The position numbers and the translations under genes are program-made. Under the pieces are notes generated by a model. That model ran no database searches, had not been told where the DNA came from, and saw nothing but the letters and a program-made list of their open reading frames with translations. A DNA stretch of 64,000 nucleotides from Curtobacterium sp. 9128. Lineage in GTDB: Bacteria > Actinomycetota > Actinomycetes > Actinomycetales > Microbacteriaceae. Positions 24,829 through 33,187 of the stretch are shown here, piece after piece. Position 1 is the stretch's first letter. The number at the start of each line of letters is the position of its first letter. The stretch spans positions 124,001-188,000 of the forward strand of contig NZ_VEAF01000005.1 of assembly GCF_007673775.1 (NCBI RefSeq). The letters run 5' to 3'.

Positions 24829-24895
24829 CCAGCGCAGCCGGCCTGACCACAGCCGGATGACCAGCGCAGCCGCGTGACCACCGCGGCCGAGCGAC

Positions 24896-24933
24896 GCGCA
24901 GGGCCGGTCGGATCCGTCCGACCGGCCCTGCGC
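24896..24933. terminator. Bidirectional terminator between ptrB and the CYTH-CHAD gene
   Basis: Perfect 17-bp arms (24896-24912 and 24917-24933) flank a 4-nt TCCG loop, in the gap between convergent genes. Confidence 0.8.
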
Positions 24934-24970
24934 GCAGTGTGCTCGCGCGTGCGTGCGCGGCACCGAGGCG

Positions 24971-26500
24971 TCACACGCGGTTGAGCGCGTGCACCGCCTC
25001 GTCGTAGGACTCCTCGGCCAGCCGCACCCGGTCCCCGGCGAGGACCCCGTAGGCGAACGTCCCCTCGCCTGCACGCTCGGCGATCCCGGCGTTGGTCCGC
25101 AGCGCGTCGAGGGCGTGCAGGGACCGCACCCGCTCGGTGAGGACGTCGGCCGCCCGGCCGATGCGCTTCCACAGCGCGTGCGGGAAGGCGTCGTCACCGA
25201 GCACGTCCATCGCCATCCGGGCACGCAGGGTGCCCTCCCACGCCTGCTCGGTCGTCGCGAGGTCGGCCGCCTCGCGCTCCGCGGCGGTCTCGGACTCGTC
25301 GTCGGCGACCGCGGCGCGGACGAGCTCACGGACCTCGGGCTTCACGACCGCGGTGACGTCCTGCGCGACGTGCTTCGGCGAGCGGAGGGCCCACGGGGTG
25401 GGCGCCGGACGCTCGACGGCGTCGTCGAGTGCGTCGAGGAGCTCCAGGAACGGCTCGGTGTGCAGGAACGTGACGACGTCCCGCACGGCCTCGTCGCGCC
25501 GCTCACGGGTCGACGCGAGGATCCGTTCGCGCGTCATCGCGTCGACCAGGTCGTCCTGCGCCGGCGTCGACGCTCGCGGCAGCCGGTCGATCAGGTACTC
25601 GGCGAGGGCCGCCCGCGCCGTCACCGACGCGAGCGCGTCCGCGGCGGCAGCCGCGTGGTCCCCCGCGTCGCCGTCGGCGAAGGCCGACCGGTAGGTCCCC
25701 AGGATCGACGCGATCTCGAGGGCGTTCTCGGCCACGTGTCGGAGGTCGGCGGTGTCGCCGGCGCGGAGCCGCGACGCCTCGCCGAGGAGCGCGGACCGCA
25801 GCTTCCGGAGCCGCTTGGTGAGGATCCGCGCGGTCGTGCCCTTCTCCGGCTTGTCACCGGCCTGGAGGCGCGGTGCCGGTGCACCTGCAAGCCCCCGCGC
25901 CAGCTTGGACGCGACGGCGGCCGGGGCGGCCCCGACGGCGGCGAACCGACCGTCGAGTGCGCCGAAGAGCTCGTGGGCGATCTGCGGGTCGACGCCCTCG
26001 ACGACCTCGACCTCGACCTCACGCCACGTGCGCGGGTCGGCGGGGGCGTCGGGGTCGAGACGCTGCGCGCTGACGCGGTCGTCGGCGAGCTCGGCGACCT
26101 GGTCACCGTCCTCGTCGAGCAGTCGGGTCACGGTGCGGGTGGTGGTGATCTGCACCACCGGGTGCAGTCCACGGCCGCGGCGCTCGGTGAACAGGGCGGC
26201 GAGGACCTCGTCCGGCACGGTGTCGGCGTCGTCGGTCAGGGGGAAGTGCTGCTCGTGCCGGATCGTGTCCGACTCCGAGCGCTTGATGTGCCAGCCGGCG
26301 TCGGAGCCACCGGTGCGACGGCGGACCGTCACGCGCGCGGCGACGAGGTCGTACCGCTCGGTGTCCCAGTAGGTGGCGTCGAGCTCGAACGGGTCCCGGT
26401 GGTCGAGCCGGAGGATCCCCCCGACGCCGATCAGGTCGGGGAGGTCGGCCCCGTCGGGCAGGTCGTACGTGCGCTCGATCTCGAGGTGCGTGTCCGTCAC
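24971..26500 (-). CDS. CYTH and CHAD domain-containing protein
   Basis: This is a 509-residue two-domain protein. Residues 1 to about 200 form a CYTH domain (HLEIERTYDL, then TYWDTERYDL, VTVRRRTGGSDAGWHIKR), which binds a triphosphate and divalent metal in its tunnel. Residues from about 220 to the end form a helical CHAD domain rich in conserved His and Arg, a fold that binds polyphosphate. Together they suggest a role in polyphosphate or triphosphate metabolism; the precise reaction is unknown. The start is GTG at 26498-26500, with TAGACA just upstream. It is divergent from the mycoredoxin gene over 57 bp. Confidence 0.9.
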   Translation of the reverse strand: MTDTHLEIERTYDLPDGADLPDLIGVGGILRLDHRDPFELDATYWDTERYDLVAARVTVRRRTGGSDAGWHIKRSESDTIRHEQHFPLTDDADTVPDEVLAALFTERRGRGLHPVVQITTTRTVTRLLDEDGDQVAELADDRVSAQRLDPDAPADPRTWREVEVEVVEGVDPQIAHELFGALDGRFAAVGAAPAAVASKLARGLAGAPAPRLQAGDKPEKGTTARILTKRLRKLRSALLGEASRLRAGDTADLRHVAENALEIASILGTYRSAFADGDAGDHAAAAADALASVTARAALAEYLIDRLPRASTPAQDDLVDAMTRERILASTRERRDEAVRDVVTFLHTEPFLELLDALDDAVERPAPTPWALRSPKHVAQDVTAVVKPEVRELVRAAVADDESETAAEREAADLATTEQAWEGTLRARMAMDVLGDDAFPHALWKRIGRAADVLTERVRSLHALDALRTNAGIAERAGEGTFAYGVLAGDRVRLAEESYDEAVHALNRV

Positions 26501-26545
26501 GGTTCCTGTCTACCAGGGTCACCGGTGTCTCCCGACCACGCGCAG

Positions 26546-26551
26546 TAGCCT
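26546..26551 (+). promoter_or_regulatory. -10 element of the mycoredoxin gene
   Basis: TAGCCT ends 6 nt before ATG 26558, giving a leaderless arrangement. Confidence 0.55.
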
Positions 26552-26557
26552 GAGGCC

Positions 26558-26830
26558 ATGAGCGAGACGATCACGCGCGACGCGTTCGTGCCGGAGGCCG
26601 GCGCCGTCACGATGTTCACCACGAGCTGGTGCGGCTACTGCGCCCGGTTGAAGAACCAGATGTCCAAGGCCGGTGTCCCCTTCCGGGAGGTCGACATCGA
26701 GACCACCCCCGGCACCGCCGAGCTGGTCGCCGAGGTCAACGGCGGCAACCAGACCGTACCGACGCTGGTGTTCCCCGACGGCAGCACCGCCACGAACCCC
26801 TCCCTGGCCGAGGTGCAGTCCCGGGTCTGA
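26558..26830 (+). CDS. mrx1: Mycoredoxin / glutaredoxin-like protein
   Basis: The 90-residue thioredoxin-fold protein has the active site CGYC at residues 25-28, followed by the cis-Pro block GNQTVPTLVFPDGS. CGYC is characteristic of actinobacterial mycoredoxin-1, which reduces mycothiol mixed disulfides on proteins. It is cytoplasmic, with no signal peptide. The extension of about 15 residues before the first beta strand is normal for this group. The symbol is by analogy with Mycobacterium. It is followed by a nested palindrome that probably terminates both this gene and the convergent helicase gene. Confidence 0.9.
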   Translation: MSETITRDAFVPEAGAVTMFTTSWCGYCARLKNQMSKAGVPFREVDIETTPGTAELVAEVNGGNQTVPTLVFPDGSTATNPSLAEVQSRV

Positions 26831-26848
26831 CCCATCGGGCAGCCCACT

Positions 26849-26929
26849 CGCACCGCTGCGCCCCCGAACGAACATCGCGCCCCGTCAGAACGGGGCGCGA
26901 TGGTCGTCCAGGGGCGCGATGCCGGTGCG
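26849..26929. repeat. Second copy of the nested palindrome element
   Basis: Inner perfect arms 26873-26884 and 26891-26902 (CATCGCGCCCCG / CGGGGCGCGATG) are followed by an extra half site GGGGCGCGATGCCGG at 26911. Outer arms CGCACCG (26849-26855) and CGGTGCG (26923-26929) enclose the whole. It shares the same core with 5104-5173 and also lies between convergent genes. Confidence 0.65.
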
Positions 26930-26937
26930 GGCGGACG

Positions 26938-29064
26938 TCAGCCGCCGAGCGCCTCCGTCAGCAGCGCCGCCATCGCGTCGAGCTGGATGTCGCCGGAGTC
27001 GACGACTTCCTCGTCCGAGCCGTCGAGCGCCCGGGCGGCGAGGCCGGCCTTGCTGTCGATGAGGTCGGCGATCTTCGTGTCGATCGTCTGGGCCGCGATG
27101 ATCCGCCAGGCGGTGACGGGCTCCTCCTGCCCGATGCGGTGCACGCGGTCGATCGCCTGGGTCTGCTCGGCACTCGTCCAGGACAGCTCCGCGAGCACGA
27201 CGTTCGACGCGACCTGCAGGTTGAGGCCGACACCGGCGGCCGTCAGCGAGCAGACGATCACCGCGACGTCGGGGTCGTTCACGAACGAGTCGATCTCGGC
27301 GGTGCGCTGCGCGGGCGTCTGGTCGCCGCGGATGGTCGCGGTCCGCAGGTGCCGGCGCGCGAAGACCTCCTCGGCCTGGTCCATCACGTCGAGGTGCTTC
27401 GCGAAGAACACGACCTTGCCGACGTTCGAAGCCAGCTGCGCCGCGTAGTCCGCCGCGAGCTGCGCCTTGGCACGACCGATCCGCCGCACCATCGAGAACA
27501 CGTTCTCGCCGGTCGACGACGCGTCCTGGTCCTCGAGCTCCCAGCGCGCGACCTGCCGCACGAGGCGGTGGTCGATGCCGACGACCGGGTCCTGCCCGGT
27601 GCGGGCGTCGAGCGCCTGGTGGTAGCGCCGGACGAGCTTCGCCGTGAGCTCCCGCTCGGCGTCGCGGATCGAGCGGCCCTCGTCGCCGTCGAGCTCGACC
27701 GGGATGTCGGCGATGCGACGTGCGGGGATGTCGGCGGCGACGTCGACTTTCCGGCGTCGCACGATGCCCATGTCGATCACCGCGCGACGGGCCTCGCTGA
27801 AGAAGCCCGGGTCGGCCGGGGTGAGGCCGATGTCCTCGAGCTCGTTCATGAGCTTCGCACGCGGCTTCTTGTCGTCGATCCAGCCGAGGTACTCCCAGAT
27901 GGTGCGGAAGTCCTCCACCGAGTTGATCAGCGGGGTGCCCGTCAGGGCCATCAGCAGCGGCGTCGCCGTCCGCTCGCGGATCTTCTCCGCCAGCTGCAGG
28001 ACGAACCGGGAGCGCTGCGAGTCCTTGTTCTTGATGAAGTGCGCCTCGTCGACGACCATCCCCTTGAACCCGAACGCGCCGAGCCACCCGACGTGACGGT
28101 CGAGGATCTCGTAGTTCACGATGACGATGTCCGCGAAGCCGTCGAGGTCGTCGCCGTCTCCGTGGATGACGGTCGCGCGACGGTTCGGCACCCAGCGCTC
28201 GGCCTCGCGTGCCCAGTTCGTCTTCACGACGTTCGGGACGACGACGAGCAGCGGGAAGGCGTTCGCCGCGTCGGCCGCGAGCAACGACTGCGCCGTCTTG
28301 CCGAGTCCCGGCTCGTCGGCGAGCAGGAAGGTGCGGTGCCCCTCGGCCGCACTCGCGACGAGTTCGGCCTGGTGCTTCATGAGCGTCGTGCCCGACGCCG
28401 AGTGCAGCGTCGCGGGTTCCGGCAGCGGCATCGACGCCGCTCCCCCGCCCGCGCCGTACTCGAACGACTTGAACAGCGGACCGAAGAGCTCCCAGTTCGC
28501 CAGGCGACGCGGGTGGGCGACGGGCTGGTCGGCGAGCGCGAAGTCCGGCGGCAGGAACGGGTTCGCGAGCTGCCGCTGCACGACCGCCTGCGGGACGACG
28601 GCGCGCTCCTGCTGCACGGCGGCCGGCGTCGGCTCGGTGGCGATGACGAGGTCCTCCGGCTGCATCTCCACGCCGCCGGCGATCATCATGTCGCGCTTGA
28701 CCGTGCGGGTCGCCTCGGACACGGACGCCTCTTCGGCGAGCAGCTGGATCACGCTGGTGTCGCGTGCCGCCGTCTTCGCGAGGATCTGCGCCACGCCGTC
28801 CAGGCGCTTCATCTGCTCGGCGCGCTGCGCGTCGGTGAGGTCGGTGTCCGCCTTCACCCGGGCGCGCTCCTCGCGCATGAGCAGTGCGACCGCCTGGAAC
28901 TTCGTGCGGTTCGACGCCTTCAGCGGACCGCGCTGTGCGGCCGCCTCGACCTCGCGCACCGCGCGGGCGAGCACCGGGATGACGCCGTCGTTGTCGAGCG
29001 GCCGGGTCCGGCGCGACGCAGTCCGCGTCCCACCGGCTGCACGCCGCGTGCCTGATCGAGCCAA
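26938..29064 (-). CDS. SNF2/RapA-like DEAD/DEAH-box helicase
   Basis: This 708-residue superfamily 2 ATPase contains LADEPGLGKTAQSLL (Walker A), VVDEAHFIKNKDSQRSR (DEAH box), MALTGTPLINSVEDF, SLTAAGVGLNLQVASNVVL, and QTQAIDRVHRIGQEEPVTAWRI (motifs V and VI). This is the SNF2 order. The N-terminal 230 residues are basic then helical, without a recognised domain. SNF2 proteins translocate on duplex DNA to remodel bound proteins; this one may act in repair or transcription. The start is TTG at 29062-29064, chosen because AGGAGGAG lies 4-6 nt upstream. The in-frame extension further upstream is low-complexity and promoter-containing. Confidence 0.88.
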   Translation of the reverse strand: MARSGTRRAAGGTRTASRRTRPLDNDGVIPVLARAVREVEAAAQRGPLKASNRTKFQAVALLMREERARVKADTDLTDAQRAEQMKRLDGVAQILAKTAARDTSVIQLLAEEASVSEATRTVKRDMMIAGGVEMQPEDLVIATEPTPAAVQQERAVVPQAVVQRQLANPFLPPDFALADQPVAHPRRLANWELFGPLFKSFEYGAGGGAASMPLPEPATLHSASGTTLMKHQAELVASAAEGHRTFLLADEPGLGKTAQSLLAADAANAFPLLVVVPNVVKTNWAREAERWVPNRRATVIHGDGDDLDGFADIVIVNYEILDRHVGWLGAFGFKGMVVDEAHFIKNKDSQRSRFVLQLAEKIRERTATPLLMALTGTPLINSVEDFRTIWEYLGWIDDKKPRAKLMNELEDIGLTPADPGFFSEARRAVIDMGIVRRRKVDVAADIPARRIADIPVELDGDEGRSIRDAERELTAKLVRRYHQALDARTGQDPVVGIDHRLVRQVARWELEDQDASSTGENVFSMVRRIGRAKAQLAADYAAQLASNVGKVVFFAKHLDVMDQAEEVFARRHLRTATIRGDQTPAQRTAEIDSFVNDPDVAVIVCSLTAAGVGLNLQVASNVVLAELSWTSAEQTQAIDRVHRIGQEEPVTAWRIIAAQTIDTKIADLIDSKAGLAARALDGSDEEVVDSGDIQLDAMAALLTEALGG

Positions 29065-29471
29065 GGCTCCTCCTGTTCCACCCCGCGACCGGGGCGAGCC
29101 GCCCGTCGGGCGGGAAGTCTCGTCGATGCGTCCGTCGCACCGATGTCGGCGCGGGCCACCGTGGCCCGCCGATCCCCACGACGTGTGTGCGACCGTCCCC
29201 GTCGACGACCCCGGGTGGGGACCTTCGTCGAGGCAACGGTCTGCGCGGAGATCCGACGCCGTCGCACGCACGCGACGCTGCAGGACTGGGTCGTCCCAGG
29301 GCGGTCGCGGACCCGGTGCCCACGTCGGTCAAGTGACCGACTCGTCGTGTCCGGAATCGACGCGACGCGCGGGCACGCGGTGCGTGCGCGTTCAGTTTAC
29401 CTCCGGACCGCCGACGGAGGCGAGTCGGCGCCGCCCGCGCGCGTCGTGCCTCCTGTCCGGCGCCTGCCGGG
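29065..29471 (-). other. 407-bp intergenic region with helicase promoter and long leader
   Basis: No convincing gene is seen here. A TAAACT -10-like element on the minus strand (29399-29394) predicts a helicase mRNA leader of about 320 nt ending in the AGGAGG site. The leader contains several inverted repeats, including GGGCCAC/GTGGCCC around 29153-29169 and paired GTCCCC/GGGGAC segments near 29193-29221. I see no match to a known riboswitch class. The far end holds the 3' flank of the phosphotransferase gene, with one GGACGGGAGGC word at 29511 just inside that gene. Confidence 0.45.
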
Positions 29472-30761
29472 TCAGACGCGCGGTGCGGACCGCGGGCGTG
29501 CGCCGGGGTCGGACGGGAGGCTGTGGTCCGGTTCCGCGAGCGCGGCGCGTGTCGCCGCGAGCAGCTGTTCCGCGGTGGCGATGCCGTTCGCGGAGCCGGT
29601 GGTGGCCTGGCCGCCGGCGTGGGCCAGCAGCTGGGCGCCGATGGCCGGTCCCAGCCGCTCGGCCCCGGCGGGGTTCCGCTTCGCCCAGTCCCGGGCGATC
29701 GCGTCGGCGAGCCGCTCCGCGGCGGCGCCACGCTCGGCGTCCCCACGCGACCGGTGCCAGAGCCCGGTGACGACGAGGTGCGCCACCACGGCGCCGACGT
29801 CGCGGACGGGGTGCCCCCACCCGGCGGTGTCGATGTCGAGGAGCCCGGAGATGCGCCACGGTTCGGCGTCGTCGACGAAGACCTGCTCGAGGTGCAGGTC
29901 GCCGTGCACGACCTGCTTGTCCGAAGTGGTCCAGCCGATCGAACGGCGTCCGATCGCGTCGTACAGCTCGTCGATCTGCGCGGCGTCCTGCGGGAGCGCG
30001 GACACCAGGGTCCTGCGGTGCCAGTCGGCGTGGTCCATCGCGTCCGCCCGGGCCTGCTGCGTCATCGGCACGGTCGCGATGCGTCCGGTCAGCGCCGCGA
30101 GCGACGCCACGAACCGCGGGTCGTCGGCGATGTCGGTGATCCGGCTCCCCGCGGGGACGCCGCGGATCCGCTCGAGCACCAGGAGGCCGTCACCGCGGCT
30201 CGACAGCACACGGGGCACGGGGAGGCCGGCGGCGATGAACTGCTCGTGCGTCCGGACGATCGGTGCCACGCGGTGCGGCCGGACCACCTTGAGGAAGAGC
30301 GTTCCCTCCGGCGCGTCGACGCGGACCACGGCGCGTTTCCCCGGTCGGTACGCGGCGACGGTGAGCACCGGGTTCGTCACCGGCATGCCGAGCGTCGTGA
30401 GCAGTTCGGCGACGGCGTCGCGGTACGTCACCTGCGGGAGCACCGGCAGCCCGGGGTCGTTCGGGTAGGCCCACACCGACACGGGGTCGTTCGACGAGGG
30501 ATCGGTCACGAGCGCACTGTTCTGGTCGTGCGTCCCACCGGTGTCCACGTACGTCAGCACGGTCGCGCGCTGGCCGTTCCGGTCGACGGTGTCGACCTCG
30601 TAGCCGTAGAGGTAGCCGTTGCCGGACGGTTCGACCGAGTGGGCGCGCGCGGCCACCACGGAGGTCCCGGAGCCGACGAAGGCCTGCGGGATGACACGCT
30701 CGTGATTGGGCCACACGGGATCAGTCAACAGGGTCGACCCGGTTTCGTCGCGTTCGTGCAC
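29472..30761 (-). CDS. Phosphotransferase (APH-like, protein-kinase fold)
   Basis: The 429-residue protein has a C-terminal aminoglycoside-phosphotransferase-like domain. It has the nucleotide-contact Lys in FLKVVRPHRVAP, the catalytic loop VVHGDLHLEQVFVDD, and the metal-binding LLDIDTAGWGHPVRDVGAVV. The first 140 residues form a separate domain with ATVLTYVDTGG, resembling the N-terminal domain of maltokinase-like or trehalose-associated proteins, but I cannot name a substrate. There is no evidence for antibiotic resistance. The start is GTG 30761, though a TTG at 30728 is also possible. It is divergent from the FUSC gene over only 35 bp. Confidence 0.78.
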   Translation of the reverse strand: MHERDETGSTLLTDPVWPNHERVIPQAFVGSGTSVVAARAHSVEPSGNGYLYGYEVDTVDRNGQRATVLTYVDTGGTHDQNSALVTDPSSNDPVSVWAYPNDPGLPVLPQVTYRDAVAELLTTLGMPVTNPVLTVAAYRPGKRAVVRVDAPEGTLFLKVVRPHRVAPIVRTHEQFIAAGLPVPRVLSSRGDGLLVLERIRGVPAGSRITDIADDPRFVASLAALTGRIATVPMTQQARADAMDHADWHRRTLVSALPQDAAQIDELYDAIGRRSIGWTTSDKQVVHGDLHLEQVFVDDAEPWRISGLLDIDTAGWGHPVRDVGAVVAHLVVTGLWHRSRGDAERGAAAERLADAIARDWAKRNPAGAERLGPAIGAQLLAHAGGQATTGSANGIATAEQLLAATRAALAEPDHSLPSDPGARPRSAPRV

Positions 30762-30783
30762 GGCTCGGCGCGCGCTACGTGGC

Positions 30784-30789
30784 TACCGT
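30784..30789 (+). promoter_or_regulatory. -10 element of the FUSC-like gene
   Basis: TACCGT ends 7 nt before GTG 30797. This decides the start among three closely spaced in-frame GTG codons (30779, 30788, 30797). Confidence 0.45.
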
Positions 30790-30796
30790 GGTCGTC

Positions 30797-31891
30797 GTGA
30801 ACCCCGTCGCGCGCCTCCGCAGTTCGAGCCGTGCGCCGTTCCTGCAGGTCGTCAAGACTGCGGTCGCGGTCGTCGCCGCGGTGCTGCTGTGCCGACTGGT
30901 GATCAGCGGACCGTTCCCGACCTTCGCGGCGATCGCGGCCCTGCTCGTCGTGCAGCCGAGCATCAACCAGTCCTTCGTGAAGGGGCTCGAGCGGAGCGCC
31001 GGCGTCGTCATCGGGGTGCTCCTCGCGACGGGGATGCACCTGGTGCTCGGCGACTCCGTGTGGGTCGTGCTGCTCGTCATCGTCCTGGCGATCGTCATCG
31101 CGTGGGTGCTGCGGCTCACCCCGACCTCGGCGACGCAGGTCGGCATCAGCGGGATGCTCGTCCTGACGGCGGGGGTCGTCACCCCGCACTACTCGGCGGA
31201 CCGGATCCTCGAGACCGTGATCGGGGCGGTCGTCGCCCTGGTCGTCAACGCCGTCGTCGTGCCGCCGGTGCTGCTCGGGCCGGCGCACCTCGCGGTCGCC
31301 CGTCTCGCCCGCGACACCGCGGTCGCGTTCGAGCGCGTCGCGATCGGCCTCACCGAGGGGTGGAACCAGGAGCGGTGGCACGACGCGCTCCTGCGGGCAC
31401 GGTCGCTCCGGCAGCAGCACGCCAGGGCGGAGGCGGCGCTCGGCTCGGCGCAGGAGTCGCTCACGATGAACCCGCGCGGCGGGCGACACCGGACGATCCT
31501 CGAGCGGGACGTCGCCGTCGCCGAGCACCTGCGGGTCCTCGTCACCCGGGTCACCGGCATGACGCGTGCGATCCGGGACACCACCGCTCCGGACCTCCGG
31601 GCAGACCCGATGGTGGGACGGATCGCCACCGAGGTCGCCCGCATCGGCGCCGACGTCCGCGCACTCGGGGCGCAGGTCGAGTCGACCACGGTGCCGTCGG
31701 CGTCGGGCGCGGTGTCGGGTGCGGGTGCGGCGGCGGCCGGGTCGGACGGCGTCGGGGCCGCCGTCGGCGAGCCGGCACTCACCGCACCGCTGCAGGTGGT
31801 CCGGCCGAATTCACGGCACTGGATCCTCATCGGCGCCCTGCTCGAGGACATCCGGCGCGTGCGGGAGGAACTGCTCGGCGAGGACGACTGA
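30797..31891 (+). CDS. FUSC-like (aromatic acid exporter type) membrane protein
   Basis: The 364-residue protein has five or six membrane helices in its N-terminal half, with VVKTAVAVVAAVLLCRLVI, FPTFAAIAALLVVQPSINQSFVKGLERSAGVVIGVLLA and MLVLTAGVV...ILETVIGAVVALVVNAVVVPP. This is the pattern of FUSC/aromatic-acid-exporter-like proteins. The C-terminal half is a charged, helical cytoplasmic region with a Gly/Ala/Ser linker (residues about 297-325). Export of aromatic or toxic acids is the usual inferred role. Longer start options at 30779 and 30788 exist. It is followed by about 95 bp of GCGCGTGCGGCGG-type low-complexity sequence. Confidence 0.8.
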   Translation: MNPVARLRSSSRAPFLQVVKTAVAVVAAVLLCRLVISGPFPTFAAIAALLVVQPSINQSFVKGLERSAGVVIGVLLATGMHLVLGDSVWVVLLVIVLAIVIAWVLRLTPTSATQVGISGMLVLTAGVVTPHYSADRILETVIGAVVALVVNAVVVPPVLLGPAHLAVARLARDTAVAFERVAIGLTEGWNQERWHDALLRARSLRQQHARAEAALGSAQESLTMNPRGGRHRTILERDVAVAEHLRVLVTRVTGMTRAIRDTTAPDLRADPMVGRIATEVARIGADVRALGAQVESTTVPSASGAVSGAGAAAAGSDGVGAAVGEPALTAPLQVVRPNSRHWILIGALLEDIRRVREELLGEDD

Positions 31892-31985
31892 CGGCGCCCG
31901 TGCGCGCGACGGGCGCGTGCGGCGGGCGCGTGCGGCGGGCGCGCGGCCGGTGCGTGCGCCGGGTGCGCCCTGGGTGCTCCGGTGG

Positions 31986-32297
31986 TCAGCGCGCTGCGGT
32001 CGCCGCCTCGGCCGCACGGTGCACGATCTGTCCCCAGATGGACCGTGCCGGCAGTGACGGGTCGGTGGCGACCACCTCGGCGGAGGCGAACCGACGGATC
32101 TCGGCGACCACGGCCTCCTGGCCGACCTCGCGCGACGCACGGCTGGCCTCGTCCGGAACGGCGGCGCGCAGCTCCGCGACGATGCGGTCGCGGCGTTCGT
32201 CGTCGTCCATCTGCCCCAGTGCGCCGACGCCCTTCCAGGCGGCGTCGAGCTCGGCGCGCAGACGGATGATCGCAGGGTGGTCCGGCTGGTCGTTCAT
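31986..32297 (-). CDS. Hypothetical protein, 103 residues
   Basis: This is a small soluble protein with a helical, acidic N-terminal half (HPAIIRLRAELDAAWKGVGALGQMDDDERRDRIVAELRAAVP) and a second helical block EVGQEAVVAEIRRFASAEVVATDPSLPARSIWGQIVHRAAEAAT. I do not recognise a family. The ATG at 32295-32297 follows GGGGGC. A TATGCT -10-like hexamer on the minus strand lies at 32352-32347, so it likely has its own promoter, divergent from the response regulator gene. Confidence 0.6.
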   Translation of the reverse strand: MNDQPDHPAIIRLRAELDAAWKGVGALGQMDDDERRDRIVAELRAAVPDEASRASREVGQEAVVAEIRRFASAEVVATDPSLPARSIWGQIVHRAAEAATAAR

Positions 32298-32489
32298 GGT
32301 GCCCCCAGGTACAGGACGGTCTGTCGGGTACACCGTCCGGTGCCGGAGCATACCAAGGAGACAAGCAGTCCTCACGTCCCTCGATCGTGGGTCACGAGCG
32401 CATTCACTGTGACGAGATTCAGTCGGGATGCACGTCGGTGCTCCCGCAGCACGCCGTTCGATGCCACGATGGGTCCCAGGAGGTCCACT

Positions 32490-33167
32490 ATGCGGTTGTT
32501 GGTGGTCGAGGACGACGACGAGATGCGCGCCCTCATGGAACGAGGGCTCGCTGCCGAGGGGTACCGCGTGACCGCGGTCGAGAACGGCGTCGAAGCGCTC
32601 ATCGCACTCGGGGAGCAGGCCTTCGAGCTGGCGGTCGTCGACGTCATGATGCCCGGCATGTCCGGCTTCGAGCTCGCCCGTCGGATCCGCGAACGCGAGG
32701 ACCCGGTGCGCATCCTGCTCGTGACCGCGCGCGACGCCGTCGACGACCGCGTGTTCGGGCTCGACGCCGGCGCGGACGACTACCTCACCAAGCCGTTCGC
32801 GTTCGCGGAGCTCACGGCCCGCCTGCGCGCACTCGGCCGCCGGGAGGCCGCCGGTGCCCCGCGGACGATCGAGGTCGGCGACGTCTCCATCGACTCCGAG
32901 GCCCGGCGCATCTCGATCCAGGGACAGCGTGTCGCGGTCAGCCCGACCGAGTTCGCGCTCCTCCGCCTGCTCGCCCGCTCCGTCGGCACCGTGGTGGACC
33001 GTCCGAAGATCCTCGAGGAGGTCTGGGACGGGTCGCAGCACGTCGACCCGAACGTCGTCGAGCAGTACATCTCGTACCTGCGGAAGAAGCTCTCCGCGCA
33101 CGAGGCGACCGTCGCCATCTCCACTGTGCGTGGTCGTGGCTACCGCCTCGACCTGCTCGGCTCCTGA
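32490..33167 (+). CDS. OmpR/PhoB-family response regulator
   Basis: This 225-residue two-domain regulator has a receiver domain with acidic pocket EDDD (residues 7-10), phospho-acceptor Asp51 in VVDVMMPG, and Lys101 in DYLTKPF. The C-terminal winged helix contains VAVSPTEFALLRLLARS, DPNVVEQYISYLRKKL and VRGRGYRL. It would be phosphorylated by the downstream histidine kinase and bind direct-repeat DNA. A strong AGGAGGT (32478-32484) precedes the ATG. A direct repeat, ATTCACTGTG and ATTCAGTCGG, lies at 32402-32427 and could be an autoregulatory site. The regulon is not deducible. Resembles MprA/CutR-type actinobacterial regulators. Confidence 0.95.
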   Translation: MRLLVVEDDDEMRALMERGLAAEGYRVTAVENGVEALIALGEQAFELAVVDVMMPGMSGFELARRIREREDPVRILLVTARDAVDDRVFGLDAGADDYLTKPFAFAELTARLRALGRREAAGAPRTIEVGDVSIDSEARRISIQGQRVAVSPTEFALLRLLARSVGTVVDRPKILEEVWDGSQHVDPNVVEQYISYLRKKLSAHEATVAISTVRGRGYRLDLLGS

Positions 33168-33187
33168 CGGGCCGGTCGCCCGCCACG

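Noticed and set aside
29065-29271. Upstream in-frame extension of the SNF2 helicase
   Set aside because: The extension is low-complexity and lacks a ribosome-binding site, whereas TTG 29064 has AGGAGGAG at good spacing.
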